A stretch of 64,000 nucleotides of DNA from NCBI RefSeq assembly GCF_004521985.1, contig NZ_SBHZ01000002.1:310001-374000 (forward strand), in the 5' to 3' direction. The stretch is from Ectopseudomonas khazarica. GTDB taxonomy: Bacteria > Pseudomonadota > Gammaproteobacteria > Pseudomonadales > Pseudomonadaceae. Within the stretch, counting starts at the first letter, position 1. Each line of letters opens with the position of its first letter. Both the position numbers and the translations under genes were made by a program. Of the stretch, positions 35,394-44,622 are shown one piece after another. The notes under the pieces were generated by a model. The model worked only from the letters and a program-made list of their open reading frames with translations. It did not search any database and was not told the DNA's origin.

Positions 35394-35857
35394 CAGCTTT
35401 TCGACGGCTCACGAGCCAGGCGCTCGATTTCTTCGCGGAACTCGTTGAGGTCCTGGAAGCGCCGATAGACCGACGCGAAGCGGATGTAGGCCACCTCGTC
35501 GAGCTTGCTCAGCTCGCTCATCACCAGCTCGCCGAGCACCAACGACTTCACTTCGCGCTCGCCGGTGGCACGCAGTTGCTGCTTGATACGGGCGATGGCC
35601 TCTTCCAGCCGCTCGACGCTGACCGGACGCTTCTCCAGCGCACGCTGCATGCCGGCACGCAGCTTCTCCTCGTCGAACGGCTGCCGGCTGCCGTCCTGCT
35701 TGATCAGGCGCGGCATCACCAGTTCGGCGGTTTCGAAGGTGGTAAAGCGCTCACCGCAGGCCACGCATTCGCGACGGCGGCGAACCTGGTCGCCCTCGGC
35801 GACCAGACGGGAATCGATGACCTTGGTGTCGTTGGCATCACAGAACGGACAGTGCAT
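35393..35857 (-). CDS. nrdR: ribonucleotide reductase regulator NrdR
   Basis: A 154-residue repressor of ribonucleotide reductase genes. The N-terminal zinc ribbon has Cys3, Cys6, Cys31 and Cys34 ([31 protein letters not shown]). The ATP-cone (about 49-139) senses the ATP/dATP state ([51 protein letters not shown]). The start MHCPFC at 35857 is the family start; a longer frame to 35917 is rejected. It acts by binding NrdR boxes before nrd operons elsewhere. It is the first gene of the nrdR-ribD pair and is divergent from a lipoprotein gene 101 bp away. Confidence 0.97.
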   Translation of the reverse strand: MHCPFCDANDTKVIDSRLVAEGDQVRRRRECVACGERFTTFETAELVMPRLIKQDGSRQPFDEEKLRAGMQRALEKRPVSVERLEEAIARIKQQLRATGEREVKSLVLGELVMSELSKLDEVAYIRFASVYRRFQDLNEFREEIERLAREPSKS

Positions 35858-35958
35858 GGCAGGCGCGGGCTGATGGCGGCAAAGGCGCCATGGTAGCGCA
35901 TAGAAGCAGCAAGACAAATTAAGCTATAGGGGCGCCCGCACGAGATATCGAGGATGTG

Positions 35959-36393
35959 ATGACCCGCTACCGCAACCCCTTTGTTCTGGCCCTGAGCGGC
36001 CTGCTGGTCGCTTGCGCCAGCGAGCAGCCGGCAGTGCCGGCCCCTGCCCCCGAGACGGACGCGCCTCCCGCCAGCGTCGCCACGCCAACACCCGCCCTGC
36101 GCGGGCAACTGCTGGGCGTCGCACCGGGTGCAGACGTGGAGCTGGCGCTGCTGGCCATCGACCTCAGCGGGCGGCCGAGCGCACTGCTCGGGCAGGCGCA
36201 CCTGCGGGGCGACGGCCAGGCGCTGCCGTTCCACCTGCCGCTGAACGTCGTGCCGCCCAGCCAGACGCAGCGCGTGGAACTGCGTGGCCGCGTCAGCCAG
36301 GCCGGGCGCCTGGTGCAGCGCCTGCCGGCACGCGCCATCACCCACCTGCACGACCAGGACCTCGGCCCCCTGCACCTGGTGCCGGCACCATGA
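35959..36393 (+). CDS. small lipoprotein, YbaY-like
   Basis: A 144-residue protein with a lipoprotein signal ending in LLVAC, so Cys19 would carry the lipid. A Pro/Ala-rich spacer ([19 protein letters not shown]) leads to a beta-rich domain ([63 protein letters not shown]) resembling the YbaY/type-III-pilotin-like fold. The ATG at 35959 follows GAGG at 5 bases; a GTG at 35956 is less likely. It overlaps the methyltransferase gene by 4 bases. Cellular role unknown; it probably resides in the outer-membrane inner leaflet. Confidence 0.8.
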   Translation: MTRYRNPFVLALSGLLVACASEQPAVPAPAPETDAPPASVATPTPALRGQLLGVAPGADVELALLAIDLSGRPSALLGQAHLRGDGQALPFHLPLNVVPPSQTQRVELRGRVSQAGRLVQRLPARAITHLHDQDLGPLHLVPAP

Positions 36394-37049
36394 ACGCCCC
36401 ACAGGCTCTGCAACAGGCCCTCGGCGAACTGCTCGGCGACGCCCGCCTGGTCGCCGAAACGCTGCCCGGCAGCGAGATCGCCCTGTGGCTGATCGATGCC
36501 AGCAACATGGACCGAGCCTTCAACGCCGAAGAGACCCGGCGCATCCTCGAGGAACCGCCCTACTGGTGCTTCTGCTGGGCCAGCGGCCTGGTGCTGGCAC
36601 GCTGGCTGGCCGAACGCCCCGAGTGGGTGCGCGGCAAGCGCGTGCTGGACTTTGGCGCCGGCTCAGGCGTCGCCGCCATCGCGGCGGCCAAGGCCGGGGC
36701 TGCGGAGGTGGTGGCCTGCGACCTCGACCCGCTGGCGCTGGCCGCCTGCCGCGCCAACGCCGCGCTCAACGGGGTGACGCTCAGCTACTCGGCGGACTTC
36801 TTCGCCGAAGCGGATCGCTTCGACCTGATCCTGGTCGCCGACGTACTCTACGACCGCGCCAACCTGCCACTGCTCGATCATTTCCTCAGTCGCGGGCGCC
36901 AGGCCCTGGTGGCCGATTCACGGGTCAAGGACTTCCAGCACCCGCTCTATCGCCGCCTGGCGCTGCTCGATGGCTGTACCTGGCCGGATCTGGCCGAGCC
37001 CGCCGAGTTCCGCGAGGTCAGCCTGTACCACGCGACCCGCCCCTTGTAA
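36390..37049 (+). CDS. class I SAM-dependent methyltransferase (protein-lysine type)
   Basis: A 219-residue methyltransferase. The SAM-binding motif [20 protein letters not shown] lies near residue 90, followed by [22 protein letters not shown] and [22 protein letters not shown], the layout of the ETFB-lysine/Nnt1-like group that includes nicotinamide and protein-lysine methyltransferases. The substrate is not known. It starts inside the stop of the lipoprotein gene (ATGA), so the two are co-translated. A trxA-like gene follows 54 bp later. Confidence 0.83.
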   Translation: MNAPQALQQALGELLGDARLVAETLPGSEIALWLIDASNMDRAFNAEETRRILEEPPYWCFCWASGLVLARWLAERPEWVRGKRVLDFGAGSGVAAIAAAKAGAAEVVACDLDPLALAACRANAALNGVTLSYSADFFAEADRFDLILVADVLYDRANLPLLDHFLSRGRQALVADSRVKDFQHPLYRRLALLDGCTWPDLAEPAEFREVSLYHATRPL

Positions 37050-37103
37050 CCGGGCCTCACCGCCCGCATTAATAGACCATTGCCTGCCCTTGCGAGACCG
37101 AAC

Positions 37104-37976
37104 ATGAGCGACTCCCCTTACATCTTCGACATTTCCGGCGCTGCCAGCTTCGAGCAACTGGTCATCGAGAACTCCTTCCACAAACCGGTGCTGGTGGACT
37201 TCTGGGCCGAGTGGTGCGCGCCCTGCAAGGCGCTGATGCCGATGCTGGCGAAGATCACCGAGGAATATGCCGGCGAGTTGCTGCTGGCCAAGGTCAACTG
37301 CGATATCGAGCAGGACATCGTCATGCGCTTCGGTATCCGCAGCCTGCCGACCGTGGTGCTGTTCAAGGACGGCCAGCCGGTGGACGGCTTCGCCGGTGCC
37401 CAGCCGGAAGCGGCGATTCGGGAAATGCTCAAGCCGCACGTGGCCGAGCCGGCACCCGCCGCCGCCGACCCCATGGAGGCCGCCCAGGCGCTGTTCAGCG
37501 AGGGCCGTTTCGCCGAGGCCGAGGCCCTGCTCAAGCAGGTGCTGACCGAGGACAACGAGCATGCTGCCGCCCTGATTCTCTACGCCCGCTGCCTGGCCGA
37601 ACGCGGTGAACTGGGTGAAGCCGAAGCCGTGCTCAACGCCGTGAAAGGCGACGAGCACAAGCAGGCTCTGGCAGGCGCCAAGGCCCAGCTGACCTTCCTG
37701 CGCCAGGCTGCCGACCTGCCGGAAGTCGCCACCCTGAAGAGCCGCCTGGCACAGAACGCGGAGGATGACGAAGCGGTGTACCAGCTGGCGGTGCAGCAAC
37801 TGGCCCGCCAGCAGTACGAGGCCGCGCTGGACGCCCTGCTCAGGCTGTTCGTGCGCAACCGCAGCTACCAGGACGGCCTGCCGCACAAGACCCTGCTCCA
37901 GGTGTTCGACCTGCTCGGCGGCGACCATCCACTGGTCACCGCCTACCGCCGCAAGCTGTACCAGGCGATCTACTGA
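37104..37976 (+). CDS. cnoX: thioredoxin-TPR co-chaperone (CnoX/YbbN)
   Basis: A 290-residue protein. Residues 1-110 form a thioredoxin domain with an intact redox motif WCAPC (Cys38, Cys41). Residues about 120-290 are four or more tetratricopeptide-like repeats (EAAQALFSEGRFAEAEALLKQVL and further). Family knowledge: CnoX holds unfolded or oxidised proteins and passes them to GroEL or DnaK. The E. coli protein has lost the CXXC motif, whereas the Caulobacter one has it, so this copy should also act as a reductase. The start MSDSPYIFDIS at 37104 fits the family better than the 37080 ATG. It stands at the end of the lipoprotein-methyltransferase run. Confidence 0.93.
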   Translation: MSDSPYIFDISGAASFEQLVIENSFHKPVLVDFWAEWCAPCKALMPMLAKITEEYAGELLLAKVNCDIEQDIVMRFGIRSLPTVVLFKDGQPVDGFAGAQPEAAIREMLKPHVAEPAPAAADPMEAAQALFSEGRFAEAEALLKQVLTEDNEHAAALILYARCLAERGELGEAEAVLNAVKGDEHKQALAGAKAQLTFLRQAADLPEVATLKSRLAQNAEDDEAVYQLAVQQLARQQYEAALDALLRLFVRNRSYQDGLPHKTLLQVFDLLGGDHPLVTAYRRKLYQAIY

Positions 37977-37978
37977 GA

Positions 37979-38056
37979 GCAGCTGCAAGCGGCAAGTCTC
38001 AAGCTGCAAGCGGAATCAGGAGCCATGCGCCTTCCTACAGCTTGTAGCTTACCGCT
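37979..38056. repeat. intergenic repeat (AAGCGGCAAG / AGCTTGTAGCTT family), copy 1
   Basis: CAGCTGCAAGCGGCAAG at 37981-37997 and a second CAAGCTGCAAGCGG just after are followed by the inverted CAGCTTGTAGCTTACCGCT (38038-38056). The inverted arm recurs almost exactly at 54450-54468 after uvrA. It partly overlaps the end of the reverse-strand gene at 38049. Confidence 0.65.
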
Positions 38057-38396
38057 GCTCCTGCCAGTGATAGATCGGCGCATCCGCGCCGGTCTCCATG
38101 CGAATCTGCTCGCAGTGGCGCAGGCGTACCAGCAAGCGCTTGCCCGCGGCCTCGCCCCCTGCCAGCGCCGCCAACTGCGCCAGCAACCTCGGTCCTTCGA
38201 CCTGCCCGGCATCGCGCACCAGTTGCAATGCGCTCTGCCACAGGGCGTCCGCCGCTTCGACCGGGGCGGCTGACGGCCCCTCAGCGGCGACGGGCGCGAC
38301 GGCGACACGCTGCGCCAGCTGCGCCCAGTCCTCGGCATCCAGCTCCAGTGTCAGGTCCACTGGCCAATCCCCGATCCGTCCACGGATACGCACCAT
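38049..38396 (-). CDS. hypothetical protein, function unknown
   Basis: A 115-residue protein of unknown role, rich in Ala and Leu (MVRIRGRIGDWPVDLTLELD; ADALWQSALQLVRDAGQ; RLLVRLRHCEQIRMET). The start at 38396 was chosen because GGGAGGG precedes it by a few bases; a longer frame to 38459 would run across the Zur palindrome. No signal peptide or membrane helix. It is divergent from the zinc operon, with the Zur site about 62 bp before its start, so it could be co-regulated, but nothing in its sequence shows metal binding. Confidence 0.65.
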   Translation of the reverse strand: MVRIRGRIGDWPVDLTLELDAEDWAQLAQRVAVAPVAAEGPSAAPVEAADALWQSALQLVRDAGQVEGPRLLAQLAALAGGEAAGKRLLVRLRHCEQIRMETGADAPIYHWQEQR

Positions 38397-38457
38397 ACTC
38401 ACCCTCCCATTCGAAGCCGCCATGCTCCCATGACGACGACAGGCTGGCCAGCCGAGC

Positions 38458-38488
38458 AATAAAGTTGTTATAACGTAACAACTTTATT
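38458..38488 (+). promoter_or_regulatory. Zur box (zinc-uptake regulator operator)
   Basis: A 31-base palindrome: AATAAAGTTGTTA and its exact inverse TAACAACTTTATT around TAACG. The central GTTATAACGTAAC matches the Zur consensus GTTATAACATAAC closely. It lies 22 bases before the DUF2796 gene. Binding in the presence of zinc would repress the operon. Confidence 0.88.
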
Positions 38489-38509
38489 GCCCTCACGCCG
38501 GAGACTCCC

Positions 38510-39097
<588 letters not shown>

Positions 39098-39114
39098 CGC
39101 CACGTCCCGTTGCA

Positions 39115-39174
39115 GGAGCGAGCCCTGTTCGCCGCACCGTTGCCATTGGCCCGTTCGAGCGCACGGCTCGCTCC
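39115..39174. repeat. inverted repeat between zinc-operon genes
   Basis: GGAGCGAGCC at 39115-39124 and GGCTCGCTCC at 39165-39174 form a 10-bp hairpin with a 40-base loop, in the 111-bp gap between the DUF2796 gene and the ABC ATPase. It resembles a REP variant and might attenuate the downstream genes. Confidence 0.65.
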
Positions 39175-39208
39175 TCGCTGAGCGCATTTTCCCGACACGC
39201 AGCAGACC

Positions 39209-39916
39209 ATGACCCAACCTCTGATCGAACTCGCCAACCTCGGCTTCGCCTGGCCCGGACAGGCGCAGTTGCTGGACATCCCCGACTTCACCCTGGCGCG
39301 CGGTGAAACCCTGTTCCTCAAAGGCCCGAGCGGCAGCGGCAAGACCACGCTGCTCGGCCTGCTCGGCGGCGTGCAGCGCGCCCAGAGCGGCCACATCCGC
39401 CTGCTGGGACAGGACCTCGCACAGCTCTCCGCCGCCGCGCGCGACCGTTTCCGCGTCGATCACACCGGCTACATCTTCCAGCAGTTCAACCTGCTGCCGT
39501 TTCTTTCGGTACGCGAAAACGTCGAGCTGCCCTGCCGCTTCTCGCGCCAGCGCGCCGAGCGCGCGCAACAGCGCCACGGCAGCATCGATGCGGCCGCCAC
39601 GGCACTGCTCGAACACCTGGGCCTGCGCGCCGAGCTGCTCGGGCGTCGTGCGGACGAGCTGTCGATCGGCCAGCAGCAACGCGTCGCGGCGGCCCGTGCC
39701 CTGATCGGCCAGCCGGAGCTGGTCATCGCCGATGAACCCACCTCGGCGCTGGACTTCGACGCCCGCGAAGCCTTTCTCCAGCTGCTGTTCGCCGAATGCC
39801 GCGCCGCAGGCGCCAGCCTGCTGTTCGTCAGCCATGACCAGAGCCTGGCCGCGCTGTTCGACCGCAATGTCTCGCTGAGCGAGCTGAACCGCGCCGCCAA
39901 GCCCGTCGAGGTCTGA
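39209..39916 (+). CDS. ABC transporter ATP-binding protein, MacB/LolD-like
   Basis: A 235-residue ATPase. Walker A GPSGSGKTT lies at 39-47, the signature LSIGQQQRVAAARAL near residues 151-165, and Walker B LVIADEPTSALD near 170. The Q-loop IFQQFNLLPFLSVRENV is typical of the MacB/LolD/FtsE branch. It pairs with the FtsX-like permease that begins 1 bp after its stop. Together they form a type VII (mechanotransmission) ABC complex that acts on periplasmic material rather than moving a solute through the membrane. Context in the Zur operon suggests a role in zinc shortage, which is inference. Confidence 0.9.
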   Translation: MTQPLIELANLGFAWPGQAQLLDIPDFTLARGETLFLKGPSGSGKTTLLGLLGGVQRAQSGHIRLLGQDLAQLSAAARDRFRVDHTGYIFQQFNLLPFLSVRENVELPCRFSRQRAERAQQRHGSIDAAATALLEHLGLRAELLGRRADELSIGQQQRVAAARALIGQPELVIADEPTSALDFDAREAFLQLLFAECRAAGASLLFVSHDQSLAALFDRNVSLSELNRAAKPVEV

Positions 39917-39917
39917 G

Positions 39918-41183
39918 ATGCACCTGATCCGTATCGCCCTGGCCAGCCTGGCCAACCGCCGCTTCACCGCCCTGCTCACGGTGTTCGCCATCGCCCTGTC
40001 GGTCTGCCTGCTGCTGGCTGTCGAGCGCGTACGCACCGAGGCCCGCGCCAGCTTCGCCAGCACCATCAGCGGTACCGACCTGATCGTCGGCGCCCGTTCC
40101 GGCAGCGTGAACCTGCTGCTGTACTCGGTGTTCCGCATCGGTAACGCCACCAACAACATCCGCTGGGACAGCTTCGAGCACTTCGCCAATCATCGCCAGG
40201 TGAAATGGGCCATCCCCATTTCCCTCGGCGACTCACACCGCGGCTACCGGGTAATGGGCACCAGCGGCGCCTATTTCGACCACTACCGCTATGCCCGCAG
40301 CCAGTCGTTGCGGCTGGCCCAGGGCCGCGCCTTCGCCGACGATCCGTTCGAGGTGGTACTGGGCGCCGAAGTGGCACAAGCGCTGGGCTACGGCCTCGGC
40401 GAGAAGATCGTGCTGGCCCATGGCGTCGCCACCATCAGCCTGGTCAAGCACGATGACAAGCCCTTCACCGTGGTTGGCATCCTCGAGCGGACCGGCACCC
40501 CCGTCGACCGCACCCTGCACATCTCGCTGGCGGGCATGGAGGCCTTGCACGTCGACTGGCAGAACGGCATGCCGGCCCGTGGCGATGCGCGGGTGAGTGC
40601 CGATCAGGCACGCGCCATGGACCTGCAACCCAAGCAGATCACCGCCTTCATGCTCGGCCTCAACAGCAAGATCGCCACCTTCAGCCTGCAACGCGAGATC
40701 AACGAATTCCGTGGCGAGCCGATGCTGGCGATCCTGCCCGGGGTGGCGCTGCAAGAGCTGTGGAGCCTGATGGGCACCGCCGAGCAGGCACTGTTCGTGG
40801 TGTCGCTGTTCGTCGTGCTGACCGGCCTGATCGGCATGCTCACGGCGATTCTCACCAGCCTCAACGAACGTCGCCGGGAGATGGCCATTCTGCGCTCGGT
40901 CGGCGCCCGCCCCTGGCATATCGCCAGCCTGCTGGTGCTGGAGGCCTTCGCCCTGGCCCTCGCCGGCGTGCTGTTCGGTCTCGCCCTGCTGTACCTGGGC
41001 ATCGCCCTCGCTCAGGGCCATGTGCAGGCCAACTACGGCCTGTACCTGGCACTCAGTGCTCCAACGGGCTACGAATGGAAATTGCTCGGGGGCATCCTCC
41101 TCGCCGCCCTGCTGATGGGCAGCGTGCCCGCCTGGCGCGCCTACCGGCAGTCACTGGCCGACGGCCTGTCGATCAGGCTCTGA
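39918..41183 (+). CDS. ABC permease, FtsX/MacB-like
   Basis: A 421-residue inner-membrane protein. The N-terminal helix (about 15-37) is followed by a large periplasmic domain (about 40-270, including GTDLIVGARSGSVNLLLYSVFRIG), then three C-terminal helices (about 290-410) with the FtsX motif SLNERRREMAILRSVGARPW. This four-helix layout with a periplasmic domain is the MacB/LolC type VII fold. It starts 1 bp after the ATPase gene. The complex may work with the DUF2796 and DUF3299 proteins of the same operon on zinc or zinc-dependent envelope proteins, but the substrate is unknown. Confidence 0.9.
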   Translation: MHLIRIALASLANRRFTALLTVFAIALSVCLLLAVERVRTEARASFASTISGTDLIVGARSGSVNLLLYSVFRIGNATNNIRWDSFEHFANHRQVKWAIPISLGDSHRGYRVMGTSGAYFDHYRYARSQSLRLAQGRAFADDPFEVVLGAEVAQALGYGLGEKIVLAHGVATISLVKHDDKPFTVVGILERTGTPVDRTLHISLAGMEALHVDWQNGMPARGDARVSADQARAMDLQPKQITAFMLGLNSKIATFSLQREINEFRGEPMLAILPGVALQELWSLMGTAEQALFVVSLFVVLTGLIGMLTAILTSLNERRREMAILRSVGARPWHIASLLVLEAFALALAGVLFGLALLYLGIALAQGHVQANYGLYLALSAPTGYEWKLLGGILLAALLMGSVPAWRAYRQSLADGLSIRL

Positions 41184-41241
41184 GGCCAAACAGGGGGCGT
41201 CTGGCGTACACTGCGCGGGCGCCCCTGAAACGAGGTTCTTC

Positions 41242-41763
41242 ATGTCCCGCCCCCTGCTCGCCACCCTGCTGCTGACCCTGGCGCTGCCACTGGCCGCCGC
41301 CGAGGTGCGCGAACTCACCTGGTCCGAACTGATTCCGCCCAACGCCCCGCCGCAGATTGTCGACCCGGCGCCCATCCACGACCTCTCGCAGCTGGCGGAT
41401 GCCCTGTCCGAGTCAGGCCCGGCCGCCACGCAGCAGGCGCCGGCAGCACCGGTGGTAAAGGAGCTGAACGGGCAGAAGGTCAAGTTGCCAGGCTACATCG
41501 TGCCGCTCGACGTTACTGATGAAGGGCGGGTCGTGGAATTCCTGCTGGTGCCTTACTTCGGTGCCTGCATCCACGTACCGCCACCGCCGTCGAACCAGAT
41601 CGTGCATGTCACCAGTGAGCTCGGCGTGCTGCTCGATGCGCTGTACCAGCCGTTCTGGGTCGAGGGGCCGATGAAGGTGGAGCACGTCACCAGCGAACTG
41701 GCCGAGGTCGGCTACCAGATGGAAGCGGACAAGATCTACGCCTACGAGCTGCCCGACAGTTGA
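41242..41763 (+). CDS. DUF3299 exported protein, last gene of the zinc operon
   Basis: A 173-residue protein with a signal peptide (about 1-19, LLATLLLTLALPLAAA). The DUF3299 core is LNGQKVKLPGYIVPLD, then VVEFLLVPYFGACIHVPPPPSNQIVHV. A conserved Cys and His lie in the ACIHVPPPPSNQ segment. It follows the permease by 58 bp. Its counterpart in P. aeruginosa is the fourth gene of the Zur-controlled set. The function is unknown; the Cys/His pair could hold metal or haem. A strong two-way terminator lies about 60 bp behind it. Confidence 0.85.
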   Translation: MSRPLLATLLLTLALPLAAAEVRELTWSELIPPNAPPQIVDPAPIHDLSQLADALSESGPAATQQAPAAPVVKELNGQKVKLPGYIVPLDVTDEGRVVEFLLVPYFGACIHVPPPPSNQIVHVTSELGVLLDALYQPFWVEGPMKVEHVTSELAEVGYQMEADKIYAYELPDS

Positions 41764-41774
41764 TCCGGAGCGGC

Positions 41775-41798
41775 TGTAGGAGCGGCTTCAGCCGCGAA
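41775..41798. repeat. single REP core
   Basis: TGTAGGAGCGGCTTCAGCC followed by GCGAA, matching the copy at 15847-15870 in all but the last base. It lies between the DUF3299 gene and a bidirectional terminator. Confidence 0.85.
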
Positions 41799-41820
41799 AT
41801 GAACGACGGACAGATCCCAG

Positions 41821-41859
41821 ACATGAAAAAGCCAGACATCGCGTCTGGCTTTTTCATGT
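41821..41859. terminator. bidirectional terminator between the zinc and TonB2 operons
   Basis: A 17-bp perfect stem, with AAAAAGCCAGAC on the left and GTCTGGCTTTTT on the right, and an ATCGC loop, giving T-runs in both directions. It serves the forward DUF3299 gene and the reverse TPR gene. Confidence 0.93.
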
Positions 41860-41868
41860 CCGTCAGCA

Positions 41869-42966
41869 TCAGCCACGACTGGCGACGCGCTTGTCTCGCT
41901 CGAAGCGCAGCTCGCTTTCCGCCCATTGCCGCCAGGAGCGCACCTTGGACCGCTCGGCGCCGTTGCGCTCGGCACGCGCCAGCGCCTCCAGGCCGGCCTG
42001 CCAGCGCGACTGCTCCAGTTCCAGCTGCGCCACGTACAGCCAGTGCTTGCCGTTGCCGCTGCGCTCGGCCAGCGGCCGCAGCACACGCACGGCGGCGACG
42101 CGGTCACGCGCCTGCCACCAGAACAGCCCCAGGCGCTCCTGACGGGCAGCCGTGTTGGCCAGCAGGCCACTGTCGAGCATGCCCTTGAGCAGCTTCGCGC
42201 CCTGCCAGGGCTGGTCGGCAGCGCCTGCCAGCAGCACCAGGTTGTCCAGTTCCGACTCGCTGAAACGCAGGCCCTTGCTGTGCGCTGCACGCAGGGTGGC
42301 CAGGGCCTTGTCGTTGCTGCCAGCCATCTGCTGCAGGCCGGCCAGCTGGCGCCAGCCCTTGGCATCGTCCGGTTTGCGCGCCAGCAACTGGCGCTGCCAG
42401 CGCTCGGCCTGGGCATAACGCTTCAGATCGGCATTGGCGCCCACCAGGAACTGCAGCCAGATATCCGCAGCACGCGGGTTGGCCTGCACGTAGCGTTCGG
42501 CCAGCGGCAGCGCCTTGGCTGGCTGGTTCATGCCCTGATAGGCCTGCACCAGCATCTGCAGCACTTCCTCGGAGGCACTGCCCTGGCCCGGCGCCAGCAG
42601 CTCGACGACCTTGGCGTAGCGCCGCTCGCCCAGGTTGAGCTTGGCCAGGTTGAGGCGTTCGACGACCAGCATCTCGTCGTCCAGCTTGCCGCTGCGTACC
42701 GCCTTGTCCAGCCAGTCGATGGCCTGCGCGTTGTTGCCCGCCGACCAGGCCACATAGGCCTTGCTGCGCCAGATCAGCGCCTCCTCGAGGCTGCCGCCAG
42801 ACGCCTTGACCGCGTCCAGTGCCTTGCGGGCCGCCGCGTAATCGCCTTTCTGCTGCGCGACCTGCGCGCTGTTCAGGGCACGGAACACGGCCGGGTCGAC
42901 GGTTTGCTGGGCCATGCCGGGCACGGCCGTAGCACTGAGCATCACGAGCAACAACCAACGGTACAT
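41869..42966 (-). CDS. TPR repeat protein of the TonB2 module
   Basis: A 365-residue periplasmic protein with a signal peptide (about 1-19, LLVMLSATAVPGMAQQ). The rest is a series of helical repeats of TPR/Sel1 type (RALNSAQVAQQKGDYAAARKALDAVK; ALIWRSKAYVAWSAGNNAQAIDWLDKAV; and further). It is the last gene of the DUF3450-ExbB-ExbB-ExbD-TonB cluster and follows TonB with 2 bp between. In Vibrio and Shewanella TonB2 clusters a TPR protein occupies the same place and is needed for TonB2 function in some species. It probably organises the complex in the periplasm. Confidence 0.87.
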   Translation of the reverse strand: MYRWLLLVMLSATAVPGMAQQTVDPAVFRALNSAQVAQQKGDYAAARKALDAVKASGGSLEEALIWRSKAYVAWSAGNNAQAIDWLDKAVRSGKLDDEMLVVERLNLAKLNLGERRYAKVVELLAPGQGSASEEVLQMLVQAYQGMNQPAKALPLAERYVQANPRAADIWLQFLVGANADLKRYAQAERWQRQLLARKPDDAKGWRQLAGLQQMAGSNDKALATLRAAHSKGLRFSESELDNLVLLAGAADQPWQGAKLLKGMLDSGLLANTAARQERLGLFWWQARDRVAAVRVLRPLAERSGNGKHWLYVAQLELEQSRWQAGLEALARAERNGAERSKVRSWRQWAESELRFERDKRVASRG

Positions 42967-42968
42967 GG

Positions 42969-43652
42969 TCAGCTCCTTTCCAGTCGGAAGTAGAGGGTTT
43001 TCACCGCTTCGCGATCCACCGCGAGACCGCCCTCGGTCCGAGGTGCGAAGCGCCAGCGTGCAGCAGCCCGACGCGCTTCGCGCTCGAACACGTTACGGGG
43101 GCTGGCCTCCAGCACGCGGATGTTCTCCACGCTGCCGGCGCGATTGATGGTGAAAGCCAGTTTGACGAAACCTTCGATGCCACGGCGCAGGGCGTGATCC
43201 GGGTACTTGGGACGCACGTCGTTGAGCGGCATGACTTCGCTTTCCATACCGCCCATCTGTCCGCCCGACTCGCTGGCATTGCTCGGCGGGGTCGGTGCCG
43301 GCGCACCCGGAGCCAGCCCGGACAGGCTCGGCGCCGGCGCGCTGTTGACGGCGATGCCGCTGGCCAGGCTGGGCAGCTGGATGTCCAGTGCCGGCAGGTT
43401 GGCATTCGGCGTGGCCGTCTGCGGGGTCGGCGGCGTGGGCGGTTGCGGGGTCTGCGGTTGCGGTGGCTGGGGCGCCTGCTGGCGAGTGCGGCTGGCCGTC
43501 TCGCTGGCGTTGCCATCCATGCGCACGAAGTTGGCCACGCTGACCGGGTCCTGGCTGACCTTCGCGCTGGGCGGTGCAACCATGTAGAGCATCAGGGCGA
43601 ACAGCCCCAGGGCCATCAGGCAGGCACCGAGAAACGACAGCGGCAGGCGCAT
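42969..43652 (-). CDS. tonB: TonB-family energy transducer
   Basis: A 227-residue protein with one N-terminal membrane anchor (about 5-28), a Pro/Thr/Gln-rich spacer (APQPPQPQTPQPPTPPTPQ) and the C-terminal TonB domain (YPDHALRRGIEGFVKLAFTINRAGSVENIRVLEASP through ARWRFAPR). It carries proton-motive energy from the ExbB-ExbD channel to outer-membrane receptors such as BtuB. The start overlaps the stop of exbD (43652). The short spacer and cluster order place it with TonB2-type systems, so it is probably not the main siderophore TonB1. Confidence 0.92.
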   Translation of the reverse strand: MRLPLSFLGACLMALGLFALMLYMVAPPSAKVSQDPVSVANFVRMDGNASETASRTRQQAPQPPQPQTPQPPTPPTPQTATPNANLPALDIQLPSLASGIAVNSAPAPSLSGLAPGAPAPTPPSNASESGGQMGGMESEVMPLNDVRPKYPDHALRRGIEGFVKLAFTINRAGSVENIRVLEASPRNVFEREARRAAARWRFAPRTEGGLAVDREAVKTLYFRLERS

Positions 43653-44062
43653 CAGTTGACTCCGCTACCGGCAGCCAGGGCGACGTCCTGCACACCGGCC
43701 AGACGCGCCTGATCCATCACCTGGACCACCAGGCCGGTGCGTGCGTCCTGGTCGGCCTGCACCACCACCGCGCCATCCGGCTGGTCGACGCGCATGCGCT
43801 CGACGTGCGCACGCACGCTGCGGATATCCACGGGTTGCTTGTCCATCCAGATCTGCCCGTCGGCCGTGACGGCGATGAGGATGTTGCCCTTGTCCTGCGG
43901 GCTGGCGGTTTCCGCCTGCGGGCGCTGGACCTCGACCCCGGACTCACGAATGAAGGAGCTGGTGACGATGAAGAAGATCAGCATGATGAAGACCACGTCG
44001 AGCATCGGCGTAAGGTCGATGCCGGTGTCTTCGTCCTGCTGGTGGTGGCGACGCATTCTCAT
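43652..44062 (-). CDS. exbD: ExbD-type biopolymer transport protein
   Basis: A 136-residue protein with one membrane helix (about 15-40) that carries the proton-path aspartate in DLTPMLDVVFIMLIFFIVTSSF, and a periplasmic domain (VQRPQAETASPQDKGNILIAVTADGQIWMDKQPV) of the ExbD/TolR type. It works with the ExbB-type protein encoded just before it (12 bp gap) to couple proton flow to TonB. The N-terminal MRMRRHHQQDED is typical of this group. Confidence 0.94.
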   Translation of the reverse strand: MRMRRHHQQDEDTGIDLTPMLDVVFIMLIFFIVTSSFIRESGVEVQRPQAETASPQDKGNILIAVTADGQIWMDKQPVDIRSVRAHVERMRVDQPDGAVVVQADQDARTGLVVQVMDQARLAGVQDVALAAGSGVN

Positions 44063-44073
44063 GTTGGGCGATC

Positions 44074-44622
44074 TCAGTCGTGACGCAGCTGGTCGGCCAG
44101 CCGCTCGATGGCCTGGCTGGCTTCGCGCTCGAGGCGCGCCAGGCTGAACAATCCGGGAATGGCCAGGACCATGCCGGCCATGGTCGGCAGGGTCGCCTGC
44201 CAGACGCCTGCGGCCATGCCGCGCGGGTTACCGGTGCCGTTGAGGGCAAGCACATCGAACACCGCGATCATGCCCAGCACGGTGCCGAGCAGGCCCAGCA
44301 GCGGATACAACGCCACCAGGGTCTTGCCCAGGCGCAATGGCGCCGCCAGCTGCTGGCGCGCCTGCGCCAGCCAGGCCAGGCGCACGGCGCGCTGCCAGTT
44401 GCCGTTGTCGTCCGCCAGCACCTGCTGCCAGGCCTCGCGGCGCTCGTGGACCCAGAGCGGGAAGATCCTGCGCATGTACCAGAAGCGCTCGAACACCAGG
44501 GTCCAGAACAGGATGCAGAGCACCGCCAGCGCCCACATCACCACGCCACCGGCGCTCATGAAGTCGAGCAGCGCATAGGCGCTGTCGACCGCACGCAGCC
44601 AGAAGGCGAACAGATCAGTCAC
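44074..44622 (-). CDS. exbB: ExbB-type proton channel subunit (ExbB2-like)
   Basis: A 182-residue MotA/TolQ/ExbB family membrane protein, shorter than ExbB1. The first helix (about 20-45) and the paired helices (about 105-165) include GKTLVALYPLLGLLGTVLGMIAVFDVLA and MVLAIPGLFSLARLE. It forms the proton channel with ExbD. Its start overlaps the end of the long ExbB/TtpC-like gene by 8 bases. Two ExbB-like proteins in one operon are the mark of TonB2 modules: the long one is the TtpC-like accessory and this one the core subunit. Confidence 0.93.
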   Translation of the reverse strand: MTDLFAFWLRAVDSAYALLDFMSAGGVVMWALAVLCILFWTLVFERFWYMRRIFPLWVHERREAWQQVLADDNGNWQRAVRLAWLAQARQQLAAPLRLGKTLVALYPLLGLLGTVLGMIAVFDVLALNGTGNPRGMAAGVWQATLPTMAGMVLAIPGLFSLARLEREASQAIERLADQLRHD

